A program made the translations under genes and the position numbers. DNA of 18,592 nt from Chitinophagaceae bacterium (GTDB lineage: Bacteria; Bacteroidota; Bacteroidia; Chitinophagales; Chitinophagaceae): assembly GCA_013205585.1 (NCBI GenBank), contig JABMML010000028.1, positions 1-18,592 on the forward strand. The letters run 5' to 3'. This document shows positions 7,379 through 14,636 of this stretch, piece by piece. The notes beneath the pieces were generated by a model that was not told the origin of the DNA, searched no databases, and saw nothing but the letters and a program-made list of their open reading frames with translations. Every line of letters begins with the position of its first letter. The first letter of the stretch is position 1.

Positions 7379-7888
7379 ATGAAACATATTATTACTAGCA
7401 TTCTCGGTTTATTTATTGCCCTTAGCGTCTATTCCCAAAACATAACTATTGATACTATAAAAACGCGTACAACCTACGAAAAAGCATATAAGTCTGCTAT
7501 AGGTGTAAAAATGTACCCAAGTGCAATAAGTTATAAGCAATTTGTAAGAACCAATAAAGCTGTGGAAGCATTAGGCTACTTTTCTTTAGATGGATTTAGA
7601 GCCACCGTATTATACGAAACCTATGCACCTATTCAAGGCAATGAAAATTTAAGTTGGTATGTGGGTTATGGTGGTCACTTAGGTTTATGGAGTGAGACCT
7701 GGAAAAAAAATAACCCAGACCATACTGCAGGCATTGCTGTAGGTATTGATGGAATATTAGGATTGGATTATAAAGTAAAAAACGCACCTCTTAATATTAG
7801 TGTTGACTGGCAGCCCTCTTTTAATTTTGTAGGAAGTAGTTATTTTGAAAGCGGTTGGGCAGGCATTGGTATTAGATATACATTCTAG
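7379..7888 (+). CDS. Small exported protein, probably outer-membrane beta-barrel
   Basis: I do not recognise a named family. The 169-residue product opens with a signal peptide (MKHIITSILGLFIALSVYSQ), so it leaves the cytoplasm. The rest is rich in Gly, Tyr and Trp with alternating hydrophobic/polar stretches (WYVGYGGHLGLWS, AGIAVGIDGILGLDYKV, NISVDWQPSFNF) and ends in GWAGIGIRYTF; a terminal aromatic after such strands is the usual mark of an outer-membrane barrel. The length fits a small 8-strand barrel. I chose the ATG at 7379 over a TTG two codons upstream because the leader then has the usual 20 nt after the promoter box. It stands alone, diverging from the prenyl synthetase operon and converging on ftsY. 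Its stop codon overlaps that of ftsY in the sequence CTAG. Location is inferred. Confidence 0.75.
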   Translation: MKHIITSILGLFIALSVYSQNITIDTIKTRTTYEKAYKSAIGVKMYPSAISYKQFVRTNKAVEALGYFSLDGFRATVLYETYAPIQGNENLSWYVGYGGHLGLWSETWKKNNPDHTAGIAVGIDGILGLDYKVKNAPLNISVDWQPSFNFVGSSYFESGWAGIGIRYTF

Positions 7889-8835
7889 CGAAATAAAGAA
7901 TCTACAAATTCATCTTTATCAAATAAAAGCAAGTCTTTAATTTGCTCTCCTACACCAATATATTTTACAGGAATTTTGCACTGATGTGCTATAGATAAAA
8001 CCACACCTCCTTTGGCTGTGCCATCTAATTTTGTAATGGCTAATGCATTCACATTTGTCACCGCCATAAATTGTTTGGCCTGCTCTAAGGCGTTTTGTCC
8101 AGTAGAACCATCCAATACCAATAATACTTCATGCGGTGCACCTGGTAATTGTTTTTCGATGACGCGTTTAATTTTATTTAACTCGTCCATTAAATGTAGT
8201 TTATTATGCAAGCGACCTGCGGTATCTATTAATACCACATCGGCGTTTTTTGCCATGGCCGACTGAATGGTATCAAAGGCTACTGCACTAGGGTCGGCGC
8301 CATGATTTTGCTTTACAATGGCCACACCTACTCTTTCACTCCAAATAGTTAATTGGTCGGCAGCAGCTGCTCTAAAAGTATCTGCAGCACCTAATACCAC
8401 TGTATTACCGGCTTCTTTATAATGATGTGCTAATTTACCAATGGTGGTTGTTTTACCCACTCCATTCACGCCTACTACTAAAATCACATAGGGCTTTTTA
8501 TCAGAAGGAGGAATAAAACCCATTTGAGAGGAAGGCGCGTCTACTAATAAGGAAACTATTTCTTCATGCAATAAACCATTCAATTCTGAGGTAGATAAAT
8601 ATTTTTCTTTTTTAACTCTTTCTTGCAATTTTTCAATTAAAGCTAAAGTGGTATCTACGCCTACATCTGCTCCAATTAAGGCTTCTTCTAATTGATCCAA
8701 TACTTCATCGTCAACCGAAGTCTTTCCAATGATGGCCTTGGATATTCTCTCTAAAAAACCTTTCTTGGTTTTCTCTAAACCTTGGTCAAGGATTTCCTTT
8801 TCTTTCTTGCCAAATAATTTACCTAAAAAGCTCAT
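7885..8835 (-). CDS. ftsY: Signal recognition particle receptor FtsY
   Basis: FtsY is the membrane-associated GTPase that receives SRP-ribosome complexes and hands nascent membrane proteins to the Sec translocon. Over 316 residues the N domain is helical (about 1-105), followed by the G domain with all GTPase motifs: GVNGVGKT (122-129), DTFRAAA (152-158), DTAGR (204-208), TKLD (268-271) and the closing GVGE (294-297). The long acidic A domain of E. coli FtsY is absent; the short basic start (MSFLGKLFGKKEKE) may serve as the membrane contact. It lies downstream of the rpmB-rpmG-DUF4295 cluster, a common Bacteroidota neighbourhood, but a strong terminator at 8887-8912 separates them, so it likely has its own promoter in 8836-8886. 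Its stop overlaps the convergent gene's stop. Confidence 0.97.
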   Translation of the reverse strand: MSFLGKLFGKKEKEILDQGLEKTKKGFLERISKAIIGKTSVDDEVLDQLEEALIGADVGVDTTLALIEKLQERVKKEKYLSTSELNGLLHEEIVSLLVDAPSSQMGFIPPSDKKPYVILVVGVNGVGKTTTIGKLAHHYKEAGNTVVLGAADTFRAAAADQLTIWSERVGVAIVKQNHGADPSAVAFDTIQSAMAKNADVVLIDTAGRLHNKLHLMDELNKIKRVIEKQLPGAPHEVLLVLDGSTGQNALEQAKQFMAVTNVNALAITKLDGTAKGGVVLSIAHQCKIPVKYIGVGEQIKDLLLFDKDEFVDSLFR

Positions 8836-8886
8836 ACTGTAAATTTAATCAATAAAAAATAAATATGCTATAGGTTAGAATAAATT

Positions 8887-8912
8887 AAAAAAGTCCAGAC
8901 TAGGTCTGAACT
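8887..8912 (-). terminator. Intrinsic terminator of the rpmB-rpmG-DUF4295 operon
   Basis: On the minus strand AGTTCAGAC pairs with GTCTGGACT (nine base pairs, one G-U) around a three-base loop CTA, and a run of six T follows at once. It lies about 60 nt after the DUF4295 stop codon. A smaller hairpin (AGACT-TTT-AGTCT, 8960-8972) just after that stop has no T-run. The terminator separates the ribosomal operon from ftsY. Confidence 0.9.
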
Positions 8913-8974
8913 TTAAATGTTTTTATGCGAAGTGAAAATTATTAGCGGATAATAGTTACAGACTAAAAGTCTTA

Positions 8975-9145
8975 CTATTTAGCTAAGAATTCTTTTACTA
9001 AATCCTTGTGAACGATATTCTCTTTAAAAGTATATGCGCCTGTTTTAGGGCTACGGATAGCTTTAATTACCTTAGTCCAGTTTTTTGCTTCAGCTGAAGC
9101 CTTAAGATCTTTTACTTTCGCGTTTTTAGATGCTGATTTTGCCAT
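8975..9145 (-). CDS. DUF4295 small basic protein linked to L28/L33
   Basis: This 56-residue protein begins MAKSASKNAKVKDLKASAEA and contains KAIRSPKTGAYTFKENIVHK, the conserved core of the Bacteroidota DUF4295 family. It is very basic: 13 Lys and 1 Arg against 5 acidic residues. It starts 2 nt after the rpmG stop codon, so it is surely co-translated with ribosomal protein L33, and it precedes the operon terminator. The composition and position suggest binding to rRNA or the ribosome, but no function is established to my knowledge. No signal peptide or membrane segment is present. The stop is TAG at 8977-8975. The family call rests on the SPKTGAYTFKE motif plus the gene order. Confidence 0.9.
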   Translation of the reverse strand: MAKSASKNAKVKDLKASAEAKNWTKVIKAIRSPKTGAYTFKENIVHKDLVKEFLAK

Positions 9146-9147
9146 GA

Positions 9148-9330
9148 CTATTTAATTTCTTTATGTAACGTTACTTTTTTCAAAATTGAATTATACTTTT
9201 TGAACTCCAAACGATCTGGAGTATTCTTCTTGTTCTTCGTAGTAATATAACGACTTGTACCTGGTAAACCAGTAGTCTTGTGCTCTGTGCACTCTAATAT
9301 TACTTGAACTCTATTTCCTTTCCTTGCCAT
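9148..9330 (-). CDS. rpmG: 50S ribosomal protein L33
   Basis: The 60-residue protein [21 protein letters not shown]... with the middle [22 protein letters not shown] is clearly L33, a small protein near the ribosomal E site. It holds only one cysteine (Cys14), so the paired CxxC zinc ribbon of the zinc-binding form is missing; this is the zinc-independent form. It lies 35 nt after rpmB and 2 nt before the DUF4295 gene in one operon. The start ATG at 9330 has no Shine-Dalgarno sequence. Confidence 0.98.
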   Translation of the reverse strand: MARKGNRVQVILECTEHKTTGLPGTSRYITTKNKKNTPDRLEFKKYNSILKKVTLHKEIK

Positions 9331-9365
9331 GATGGTATATTATAAGTTATACTTAATTAGGTTAA

Positions 9366-9602
9366 TTAAATCTTTTCGCCTTGAGCTCTAAGATCTTTAA
9401 CAACAGAAGCTAAACCATTCTTATTAATGGTTCTGATAGCATCGGTTGATACTTTGATGGTAATCCAGCGATCTTCTTCTATGAAGTAGAAACGCTTCTT
9501 TTGCAAATTTGGAAGGAAACGACGCTTTGTCTTGATGTTGGAGTGTGAAACACTATTTCCAGACATCGGCTTCTTTCCAGTTAATTGACATACTCTAGCC
9601 AT
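9366..9602 (-). CDS. rpmB: 50S ribosomal protein L28
   Basis: The 78-residue protein [20 protein letters not shown] followed by [18 protein letters not shown] is typical L28, which binds 23S rRNA near the E site and is needed for late 50S assembly. Only one cysteine (Cys5) remains, so the zinc-binding CxxC pairs are absent, matching the zinc-free L33 next door. It is the first gene of the rpmB-rpmG-DUF4295 operon, with a promoter box 23 nt upstream of the ATG at 9602. Confidence 0.98.
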   Translation of the reverse strand: MARVCQLTGKKPMSGNSVSHSNIKTKRRFLPNLQKKRFYFIEEDRWITIKVSTDAIRTINKNGLASVVKDLRAQGEKI

Positions 9603-9625
9603 GAGAAATTATTTTTTACGGACGG

Positions 9626-9633
9626 CAAAGGTA
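9626..9633 (-). promoter_or_regulatory. Promoter -7 box of rpmB (TACCTTTG)
   Basis: On the minus strand TACCTTTG matches the Bacteroidota consensus TAnnTTTG exactly, 23 nt before the rpmB start. The 15-nt string TTACTTACCTTTGCC around it is identical to that in front of rnpB. A clear -33 element is not visible. Confidence 0.68.
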
Positions 9634-9732
9634 AGTAAATAACCTTTACAGTCCCATTTATTTTAGTGTTTTTTTATAGATTTATCCCAATAATGTCTAA
9701 AAAAGGATAAAATGTTGGTTTTCATGAAGCTA

Positions 9733-9753
9733 TAAGGCATTTGGGAGGCCTTA
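9733..9753 (-). terminator. Possible weak terminator hairpin after the ABC-F gene
   Basis: On the minus strand TAAGGC pairs with GCCTTA around a nine-base loop, and the stem includes the ABC-F stop codon TAA. No T-run follows (TAGCTTCATG), so intrinsic termination would be poor. It may be only a chance stem. Confidence 0.3.
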
Positions 9754-11376
9754 GGCATACATTTCTGCCCTTAATTCTTGCACCCTTTTATCTTCCATAT
9801 ATTCATCAAAAGTCATCAATCTATCAATGATTCCTTTAGGGGTAATTTCAATCACTCTATTGGCCACCGTTTGCATAAAAGTATGGTCATGAGAGGTGAT
9901 TAATACCACACCTGGGTAGTTTTGACAACCCTCGTTGAAGCTTTGGATACTTTCAAGGTCTAAGTGATTAGTAGGTTGGTCCAAAATAACCACATTCGGG
10001 TTTTGGAGCATCATCTTACTTACCATGCAACGTACTTTTTCTCCCCCGCTTAAGACATTGGTCTTTTTCGATACATCGTCTCCACTAAATAACATCTTTC
10101 CTAAAAAGCCTCTTATAAAGGGCTCATCGGCGTCTGTTACATGGGTAGGTACATATTGTCTTAACCAATCCATTAAAGTATAGGCTTCATTAAAAAAGCT
10201 GTTATGTTCCATGGGTAAATAAGCACTAGTAATGGTGGTTCCCCACTCATAAGTTCCGCCGTCTGCTTTACCATTGTTATTAATAATGTCAAAGAAATAA
10301 GTAATGGCTAAAGCATCTCTACTTAAAAAAGCAATCTTGTCGTTTTTACTTACAGAAAAAGAAACGTCTTTGAATAAAACACGACCATCTACTTCTTTTT
10401 TTAATCTTTCTACATTCAAAATTTGGTTTCCCACTTCACGCAGTGGTTGAAAAATAATACCTGGATATTTTCTGTTAGATGGTTCAATTTCTTCAATGGT
10501 TAATTTCTCTAATGCCTTTTTACGAGAAGTTGCTTGTTTACTCTTACTTGCATTGGCAGAGAAACGTGCAATGAAATCTAATAAGGCTGCACGCTTATCT
10601 TCATTCTTTTTATTCTTGTCTGACATTTGACGCGCCATTAATTGAGACGACTCGTACCAGAAAGAATAGTTACCAGTAAATGTTTTTATTTTAGAACGGT
10701 CAACGTCTGAAACGTGCGTACAAACTGTATCTAAGAAGTGACGGTCGTGACTAACCACTAGTACAATATTTTGATAATCGGCTAAGAAATTCTCTAACCA
10801 TCCAATGGTTTCAATATCTAGTCCGTTGGTAGGCTCATCTAATAATAAGATATCTGGATTGCCGAATAGCGATTGTGCTAATAAAACTCGAAGTTTAAAA
10901 TTACTAGGAATATCTTTCATTAAGTCTTGGTGCATTGCTTCCTTTACGCCTAAGTCACTTAATAAACTTGCTGCATTACTTTCTGCTTCATAGCCACCCA
11001 TCTCACCAAACTCTGCTTCCATATCTCCTGCTTTAAGACCATCTTCTTCGGTAAAATCTTCTTTAGCATATAAAGCATCTTTGGCATGCATCACTTCCCA
11101 CATACGCTTATGTCCCTGCATCACCGTACTCAATACAGTTTGCTCATCAAATTCAAATTGGTTTTGTTTTAAAACCGCCATTCTTTCGCCTGGCGTTATC
11201 TCCACTGATCCTTTATTGGGCTCAATTTCCCCACTTAATATTTTTAAAAATGTAGACTTACCTGCCCCATTGGCGCCAATGATACCATAACAATTTCCTT
11301 TCGTGAAGCTAATATTAACTTCATCGAATAAAACTCTTTTGCCATAGGCCAATGTGACGTTTCTTGCACTAATCAT
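9751..11376 (-). CDS. ABC-F family ATPase, YbiT/YkpA type
   Basis: ABC-F proteins are soluble twin-ATPase factors that act on ribosomes. This 541-residue protein has domain 1 with intact Walker A GANGAGKS (34-41), Walker B LLLDEP with Glu181, and H-loop SHD (209-211). An arm/linker with FSANASKSKQATSRKK (about 272-287), as in YbiT, follows. Domain 2 has a good signature LSGGE (442-446) and H-loop SHD (495-497), but no Walker A at all (LSRDALAI at 351-358 in place of GxxGxGKS) and Gln467 in place of the catalytic Glu (LDQPTNHLD). Domain 1 in turn lacks the LSGG signature (PSNFKLRVLLAQ). So one composite ATP site is complete and the other is degenerate. No membrane domain is present, so it is not a transporter. 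It has its own promoter at 11399-11406 and follows tsaD on the same strand. Confidence 0.93.
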   Translation of the reverse strand: MISARNVTLAYGKRVLFDEVNISFTKGNCYGIIGANGAGKSTFLKILSGEIEPNKGSVEITPGERMAVLKQNQFEFDEQTVLSTVMQGHKRMWEVMHAKDALYAKEDFTEEDGLKAGDMEAEFGEMGGYEAESNAASLLSDLGVKEAMHQDLMKDIPSNFKLRVLLAQSLFGNPDILLLDEPTNGLDIETIGWLENFLADYQNIVLVVSHDRHFLDTVCTHVSDVDRSKIKTFTGNYSFWYESSQLMARQMSDKNKKNEDKRAALLDFIARFSANASKSKQATSRKKALEKLTIEEIEPSNRKYPGIIFQPLREVGNQILNVERLKKEVDGRVLFKDVSFSVSKNDKIAFLSRDALAITYFFDIINNNGKADGGTYEWGTTITSAYLPMEHNSFFNEAYTLMDWLRQYVPTHVTDADEPFIRGFLGKMLFSGDDVSKKTNVLSGGEKVRCMVSKMMLQNPNVVILDQPTNHLDLESIQSFNEGCQNYPGVVLITSHDHTFMQTVANRVIEITPKGIIDRLMTFDEYMEDKRVQELRAEMYA

Positions 11377-11398
11377 CGCTGAAATGTTTTTGAGGCTG

Positions 11399-11406
11399 CA
11401 AAGTTA
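11399..11406 (-). promoter_or_regulatory. Promoter -7 box (TAACTTTG) of the ABC-F gene
   Basis: On the minus strand TAACTTTG fits TAnnTTTG and ends 22 nt before the ABC-F ATG at 11376. A TTG lies 16 nt upstream of the box, which could act as the -33 element although the spacing is a little short. The box lies in the gap after the tsaD stop codon. Confidence 0.6.
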
Positions 11407-11418
11407 ATCCTTTTTAAT

Positions 11419-12444
11419 TTACCAATTAGATCTTGCAGAGGCAGTAACGGCTAAACTTTCAAAGTCCCCCTCCAAATACTTATAATGTGCAGCCATAGCA
11501 ATCATGGCGGCATTATCGGTACAGTATTCAAAAGCAGGTAGAAACACCGTGGACTTGGTTTTTTGGGCAAGCTGGGCTACCCCATGTCGAAGGCCTGAAT
11601 TGGCACTCACACCCCCTGCAATACAAAAGTCATGAATACCTGTTTCTTGAATGGCCTTTTTTAGTTGTTTTAATAAAATTTCCACAATGGTATATTGAAC
11701 AGAGGCGCATAAATCATTCAAGTTTTCTTGTATAAACTCGGGCGATTGTTTTTGTAAAAAATAGAGCACGCTGGTTTTTAAGCCACTGAAAGAATAATCT
11801 AAATTAGGTACTTGAGGTTTAGCAAAAACAAAGGCCTTAGGATTACCCTGTTGTGCTAATTTATCTAAAAGTGGGCCGCCTGGATAAGGCAGTCCTAATA
11901 ATTTTGAAATTTTATCGAAGGCTTCTCCTGCAGCATCATCAATGGTTTCACCTAGTATAATCATTTCAGCCGCACTATTACATCTTACTATTTGTGTATG
12001 TCCTCCACTCACAGTTAAACATAAAAAAGGAAAATTAGGTTTGGGATCATCTATTAAATTGGCTAGCACATGTGCTTGCATATGTTGTACCGCAATTAAA
12101 GGTTTATCTAATGAAAGTGCAAGGGACTTTGCAAATTGCGCACCTACTAATAAACTTCCAATTAAACCAGGCGCTTGTGTAAAAGCAATGGCATCTAATT
12201 TTGCTAAACTTTCAATAGAGGTGTTTTCAGGAAAGGCTTTTTTTAAAGCGGCGTCCACCACAGGCACAATATTTTCCATATGCGCTCTGCTGGCAAGTTC
12301 TGGAACCACGCCGCCAAATTTTTCATGTACGGTTTGATTAGCAATAAAATTGGATAAAATTTTTCCATTCACAATAATGGAGGCCGCTGTTTCATCGCAG
12401 GAAGACTCTATAGCTAATATAGTAATGGGCTTCGTATTCACCAC
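11419..12444 (-). CDS. tsaD: tRNA N6-adenosine threonylcarbamoyltransferase TsaD
   Basis: TsaD, working with TsaB and TsaE, transfers the threonylcarbamoyl group from TC-AMP to A37 of ANN-decoding tRNAs (t6A). The 341-residue protein shows the ASKHA-fold motifs in order: ILAIESSCDETA at the start, the metal ligands H121 and H125 in HMQAH, SGGHTQ (146-151), DDAAGEAFDK (169-178), AGGVSAN (276-282), and the late ligand D310 in CTDNAAM. Length is typical. No ATG is available at the conserved N-terminus; two adjacent GTG codons (12444 and 12441) are the plausible starts. It lies 29 nt after the permease gene on the same strand and is probably co-transcribed with it. Confidence 0.97.
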   Translation of the reverse strand: MVNTKPITILAIESSCDETAASIIVNGKILSNFIANQTVHEKFGGVVPELASRAHMENIVPVVDAALKKAFPENTSIESLAKLDAIAFTQAPGLIGSLLVGAQFAKSLALSLDKPLIAVQHMQAHVLANLIDDPKPNFPFLCLTVSGGHTQIVRCNSAAEMIILGETIDDAAGEAFDKISKLLGLPYPGGPLLDKLAQQGNPKAFVFAKPQVPNLDYSFSGLKTSVLYFLQKQSPEFIQENLNDLCASVQYTIVEILLKQLKKAIQETGIHDFCIAGGVSANSGLRHGVAQLAQKTKSTVFLPAFEYCTDNAAMIAMAAHYKYLEGDFESLAVTASARSNW

Positions 12445-12473
12445 ACGAAGATAAAGCTTAAAAAAATACGAAA

Positions 12474-13721
12474 CTACTTAGTTCTTATGGCTTCTACGGG
12501 GTTCATTTTAGCTGCAATGGAGGCAGGAATAATGCCTGAAACCACCCCTAAAATAATACAGATACTGAAGGCTAGAAAAATAATACTAGGCGCAATAGTG
12601 ATTGCAAATGGAAGAAATGAACTAAGTGCTAAAGTGAGTATCCAAACTAAAAATAGCCCCACTAAGCCTCCTATAATACATAAAAAAGCACTCTCTAATA
12701 AAAACTCATATAAGATAGAAGAGCTTTTAGCGCCAATCGCTTTTTTTAGTCCAATCTGACTTGTTCTTTCTCTTACTGTCACAAACATAATATTAGCTAC
12801 ACCAAATGCACCCACTATTAAAGAAAGTCCTGCAATGGCCCATCCTCCTTTATTCACTGAGCCAAAAACACTTTCTACTTGATCTTTAAATTGCGCTACA
12901 TCATTACAAGTAAAATTATCTTCCTGCGTTGGACTTAGTTTTCTAATTTGACGCATAATACCCGTTAACTCTTCTTGTAAAGCCTTGGAAGTAACACCTG
13001 GCTTAGGTTGAACCATAATAACGGGTCCTAAATTATCGGGATTATATACCGATGCCATATAATTATGCGTTACTATGGTGCACTTATCATAATCATATCC
13101 ATTAATAATAGCACTTCCTTGTTTTTCAATGACCCCAATTACTAAAAGTTTACGGCCATTATAGGTAATAGTTTTACCCACCCCTTTATCTGCCTTACCA
13201 TATAATTCCTCTGCTACTTTATAACCAATAACGCCATAAGGTACGCCACGCGTAAAATCTGACTCGCTAAAAAACCTGCCGTAGCCAATATTAAAAGACT
13301 GTATTTTTTTATACTCTGGGGTGATACCATATAAATTAACACCCTTTAATATATTATCCTCGTAGGAAAAAGATTCTTGTGTTTGGATGAAAAAAGCCAT
13401 GTTAGAAGCAAGTTCACTCTTCTTTTTGACGAAGTCCATTTCCTCCATTTTTGGGCTAGGACGCTTCACAAACTTCCACCAAGGGTATTCTGGTCCTCCA
13501 GAATAATCCCATTTATCGATATACACCGAATTGTTTCCAAAACTTGCTAAATCGGTTTTAATTTTTGATTGTAGACTGTCAATAGTGGACAAAACCCCGA
13601 TGATACAAAAAATACCAATGGTGATGCCAAATAAAGAAAGAAAGGTTCTTAGCTTATTCGCCTTTAACTCTCCTAGGGCCATTTTGAAGCTATTCCAAAG
13701 TATAGTTAACACTTTAATCAT
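12474..13721 (-). CDS. MacB/FtsX-type ABC transporter permease
   Basis: The 415-residue membrane protein has the MacB plan: a short amphipathic start, TM1 at about 27-47 (LFGITIGIFCIIGVLSTIDS), a periplasmic domain of about 230 residues (MacB_PCD type) and three C-terminal helices within an FtsX domain. The helix after TM2 carries VTVRERTSQIGLKKAIGAK, the usual cytoplasmic coupling stretch, and the end reads IAAKMNPVEAIRTK, the classic MacB permease tail. Such proteins are mechanotransmission permeases that export peptides, lipoproteins or drugs or act on envelope parts, driven by a separate ATPase. No cognate ATPase or MacA-like adaptor lies in the window, so the partner must be encoded elsewhere. 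Start ATG at 13721. The substrate cannot be told. Confidence 0.92.
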   Translation of the reverse strand: MIKVLTILWNSFKMALGELKANKLRTFLSLFGITIGIFCIIGVLSTIDSLQSKIKTDLASFGNNSVYIDKWDYSGGPEYPWWKFVKRPSPKMEEMDFVKKKSELASNMAFFIQTQESFSYEDNILKGVNLYGITPEYKKIQSFNIGYGRFFSESDFTRGVPYGVIGYKVAEELYGKADKGVGKTITYNGRKLLVIGVIEKQGSAIINGYDYDKCTIVTHNYMASVYNPDNLGPVIMVQPKPGVTSKALQEELTGIMRQIRKLSPTQEDNFTCNDVAQFKDQVESVFGSVNKGGWAIAGLSLIVGAFGVANIMFVTVRERTSQIGLKKAIGAKSSSILYEFLLESAFLCIIGGLVGLFLVWILTLALSSFLPFAITIAPSIIFLAFSICIILGVVSGIIPASIAAKMNPVEAIRTK

Positions 13722-13875
13722 GGCATAAAATTAAGTCAATATATGATTCTAGCTCGAATTTTATACAAGTGGTGCAAAACTTATCTAAAGGGGACTTTTT
13801 GAAGGACTTGATTATTTATTTGTAAAATGTCAAAAAAATCATGCTGCGATTTATTCTAAGCTCGCAATTCGTTCT

Positions 13876-13883
13876 TACTTTTG
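13876..13883 (+). promoter_or_regulatory. Promoter -7 box (TACTTTTG) of the sdhCAB operon
   Basis: TACTTTTG fits TAnnTTTG and ends 24 nt before the sdhC ATG at 13908. It lies in the 186-nt gap between the divergent permease gene and sdhC, which otherwise shows no gene. A matching -33 TTG is not clear. Confidence 0.6.
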
Positions 13884-13907
13884 CATCGATTTAAAATACA
13901 TCTTATT

Positions 13908-14591
13908 ATGACCTTTAAGCAAATGTTTACGTCCTCCGTGGGGAAAAAATTAGTAATGGCTTTCACGGGTATTTTCTTAGTCTTATTCTTAGTAGTACAT
14001 GCAGGATTGAATGCTTGTATTTGGGCAATGGACGGCGGCGTCATGTTCAATAAAGCGGCTCATTTTATGGGAAGTTTTATAGTGCCAAGAATTTTAGAAA
14101 TAGGATTATTCTTAGGTATTTTTCTACATATCATTCAAGGCTATATGCTCACTTTAGAAAATAGAAGCAAAAGAAAAATTGGCTATGAAGTAAATTACTC
14201 AAAAGGTAGTAAATGGTATAGCAGAAGTATGGCTATTTTAGGAACTATACTGCTTATGTTTTTTGTTATACATTGGAAACATTTTTGGGTTCCTTCTCGT
14301 ATTACTGGAGTGGAAGAAATGGATTTAGGCAATGGCTTTATAGTACATAATTTATATGCAGTCATGCAGGATACTTTTGAAAATGTTTGGGTGGTTTTAT
14401 TTTATGTGATTGCTTGTATTTCTTTGGGTTACCACTTAGCACACGGTTTTCAAAGCGCCTTCAAAACAATTGGAGTGCATAATAAAAGATACCATGTAAT
14501 GATTAACACTATTGGATTTGGCTTTGCCATTATTATTCCATTAGCATTTGCTTTAATGCCTATTAGTTTTTATTTACACTGGGTAAATTAA
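13908..14591 (+). CDS. sdhC: Succinate dehydrogenase/fumarate reductase cytochrome b subunit
   Basis: This 227-residue subunit anchors the succinate:quinone oxidoreductase in the inner membrane and carries heme b. It has five hydrophobic helices (about 14-34, 57-80, 108-124, 160-180, 200-223), the layout of the cytochrome b558 family, so no separate SdhD is needed. Histidines within or at the ends of helices that could bind heme are H31 (VVHAGLN), H74 (FLHIIQGY), H122 and H176/H179 (YHLAHGF). I chose the ATG at 13908: a more upstream TTG at 13881 lies inside the promoter box and could not be transcribed in full. It is followed after 45 nt by sdhA. Confidence 0.95.
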   Translation: MTFKQMFTSSVGKKLVMAFTGIFLVLFLVVHAGLNACIWAMDGGVMFNKAAHFMGSFIVPRILEIGLFLGIFLHIIQGYMLTLENRSKRKIGYEVNYSKGSKWYSRSMAILGTILLMFFVIHWKHFWVPSRITGVEEMDLGNGFIVHNLYAVMQDTFENVWVVLFYVIACISLGYHLAHGFQSAFKTIGVHNKRYHVMINTIGFGFAIIIPLAFALMPISFYLHWVN

Positions 14592-14636
14592 AAATTCAAA
14601 ATAAATATATTCTAAACGATAGATAAAAGATTAAAT

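Noticed and set aside
12487..12759. Plus-strand open frames within the permease, tsaD, ABC-F and amino acid permease genes
   Set aside because: All are antisense to well-supported genes, lack promoters and give low-complexity or unfamiliar products.
13881..13907. Upstream TTG start adding nine residues to SdhC
   Set aside because: The TTG lies within the TACTTTTG promoter box, so it would not be fully transcribed; the added residues have no family support.
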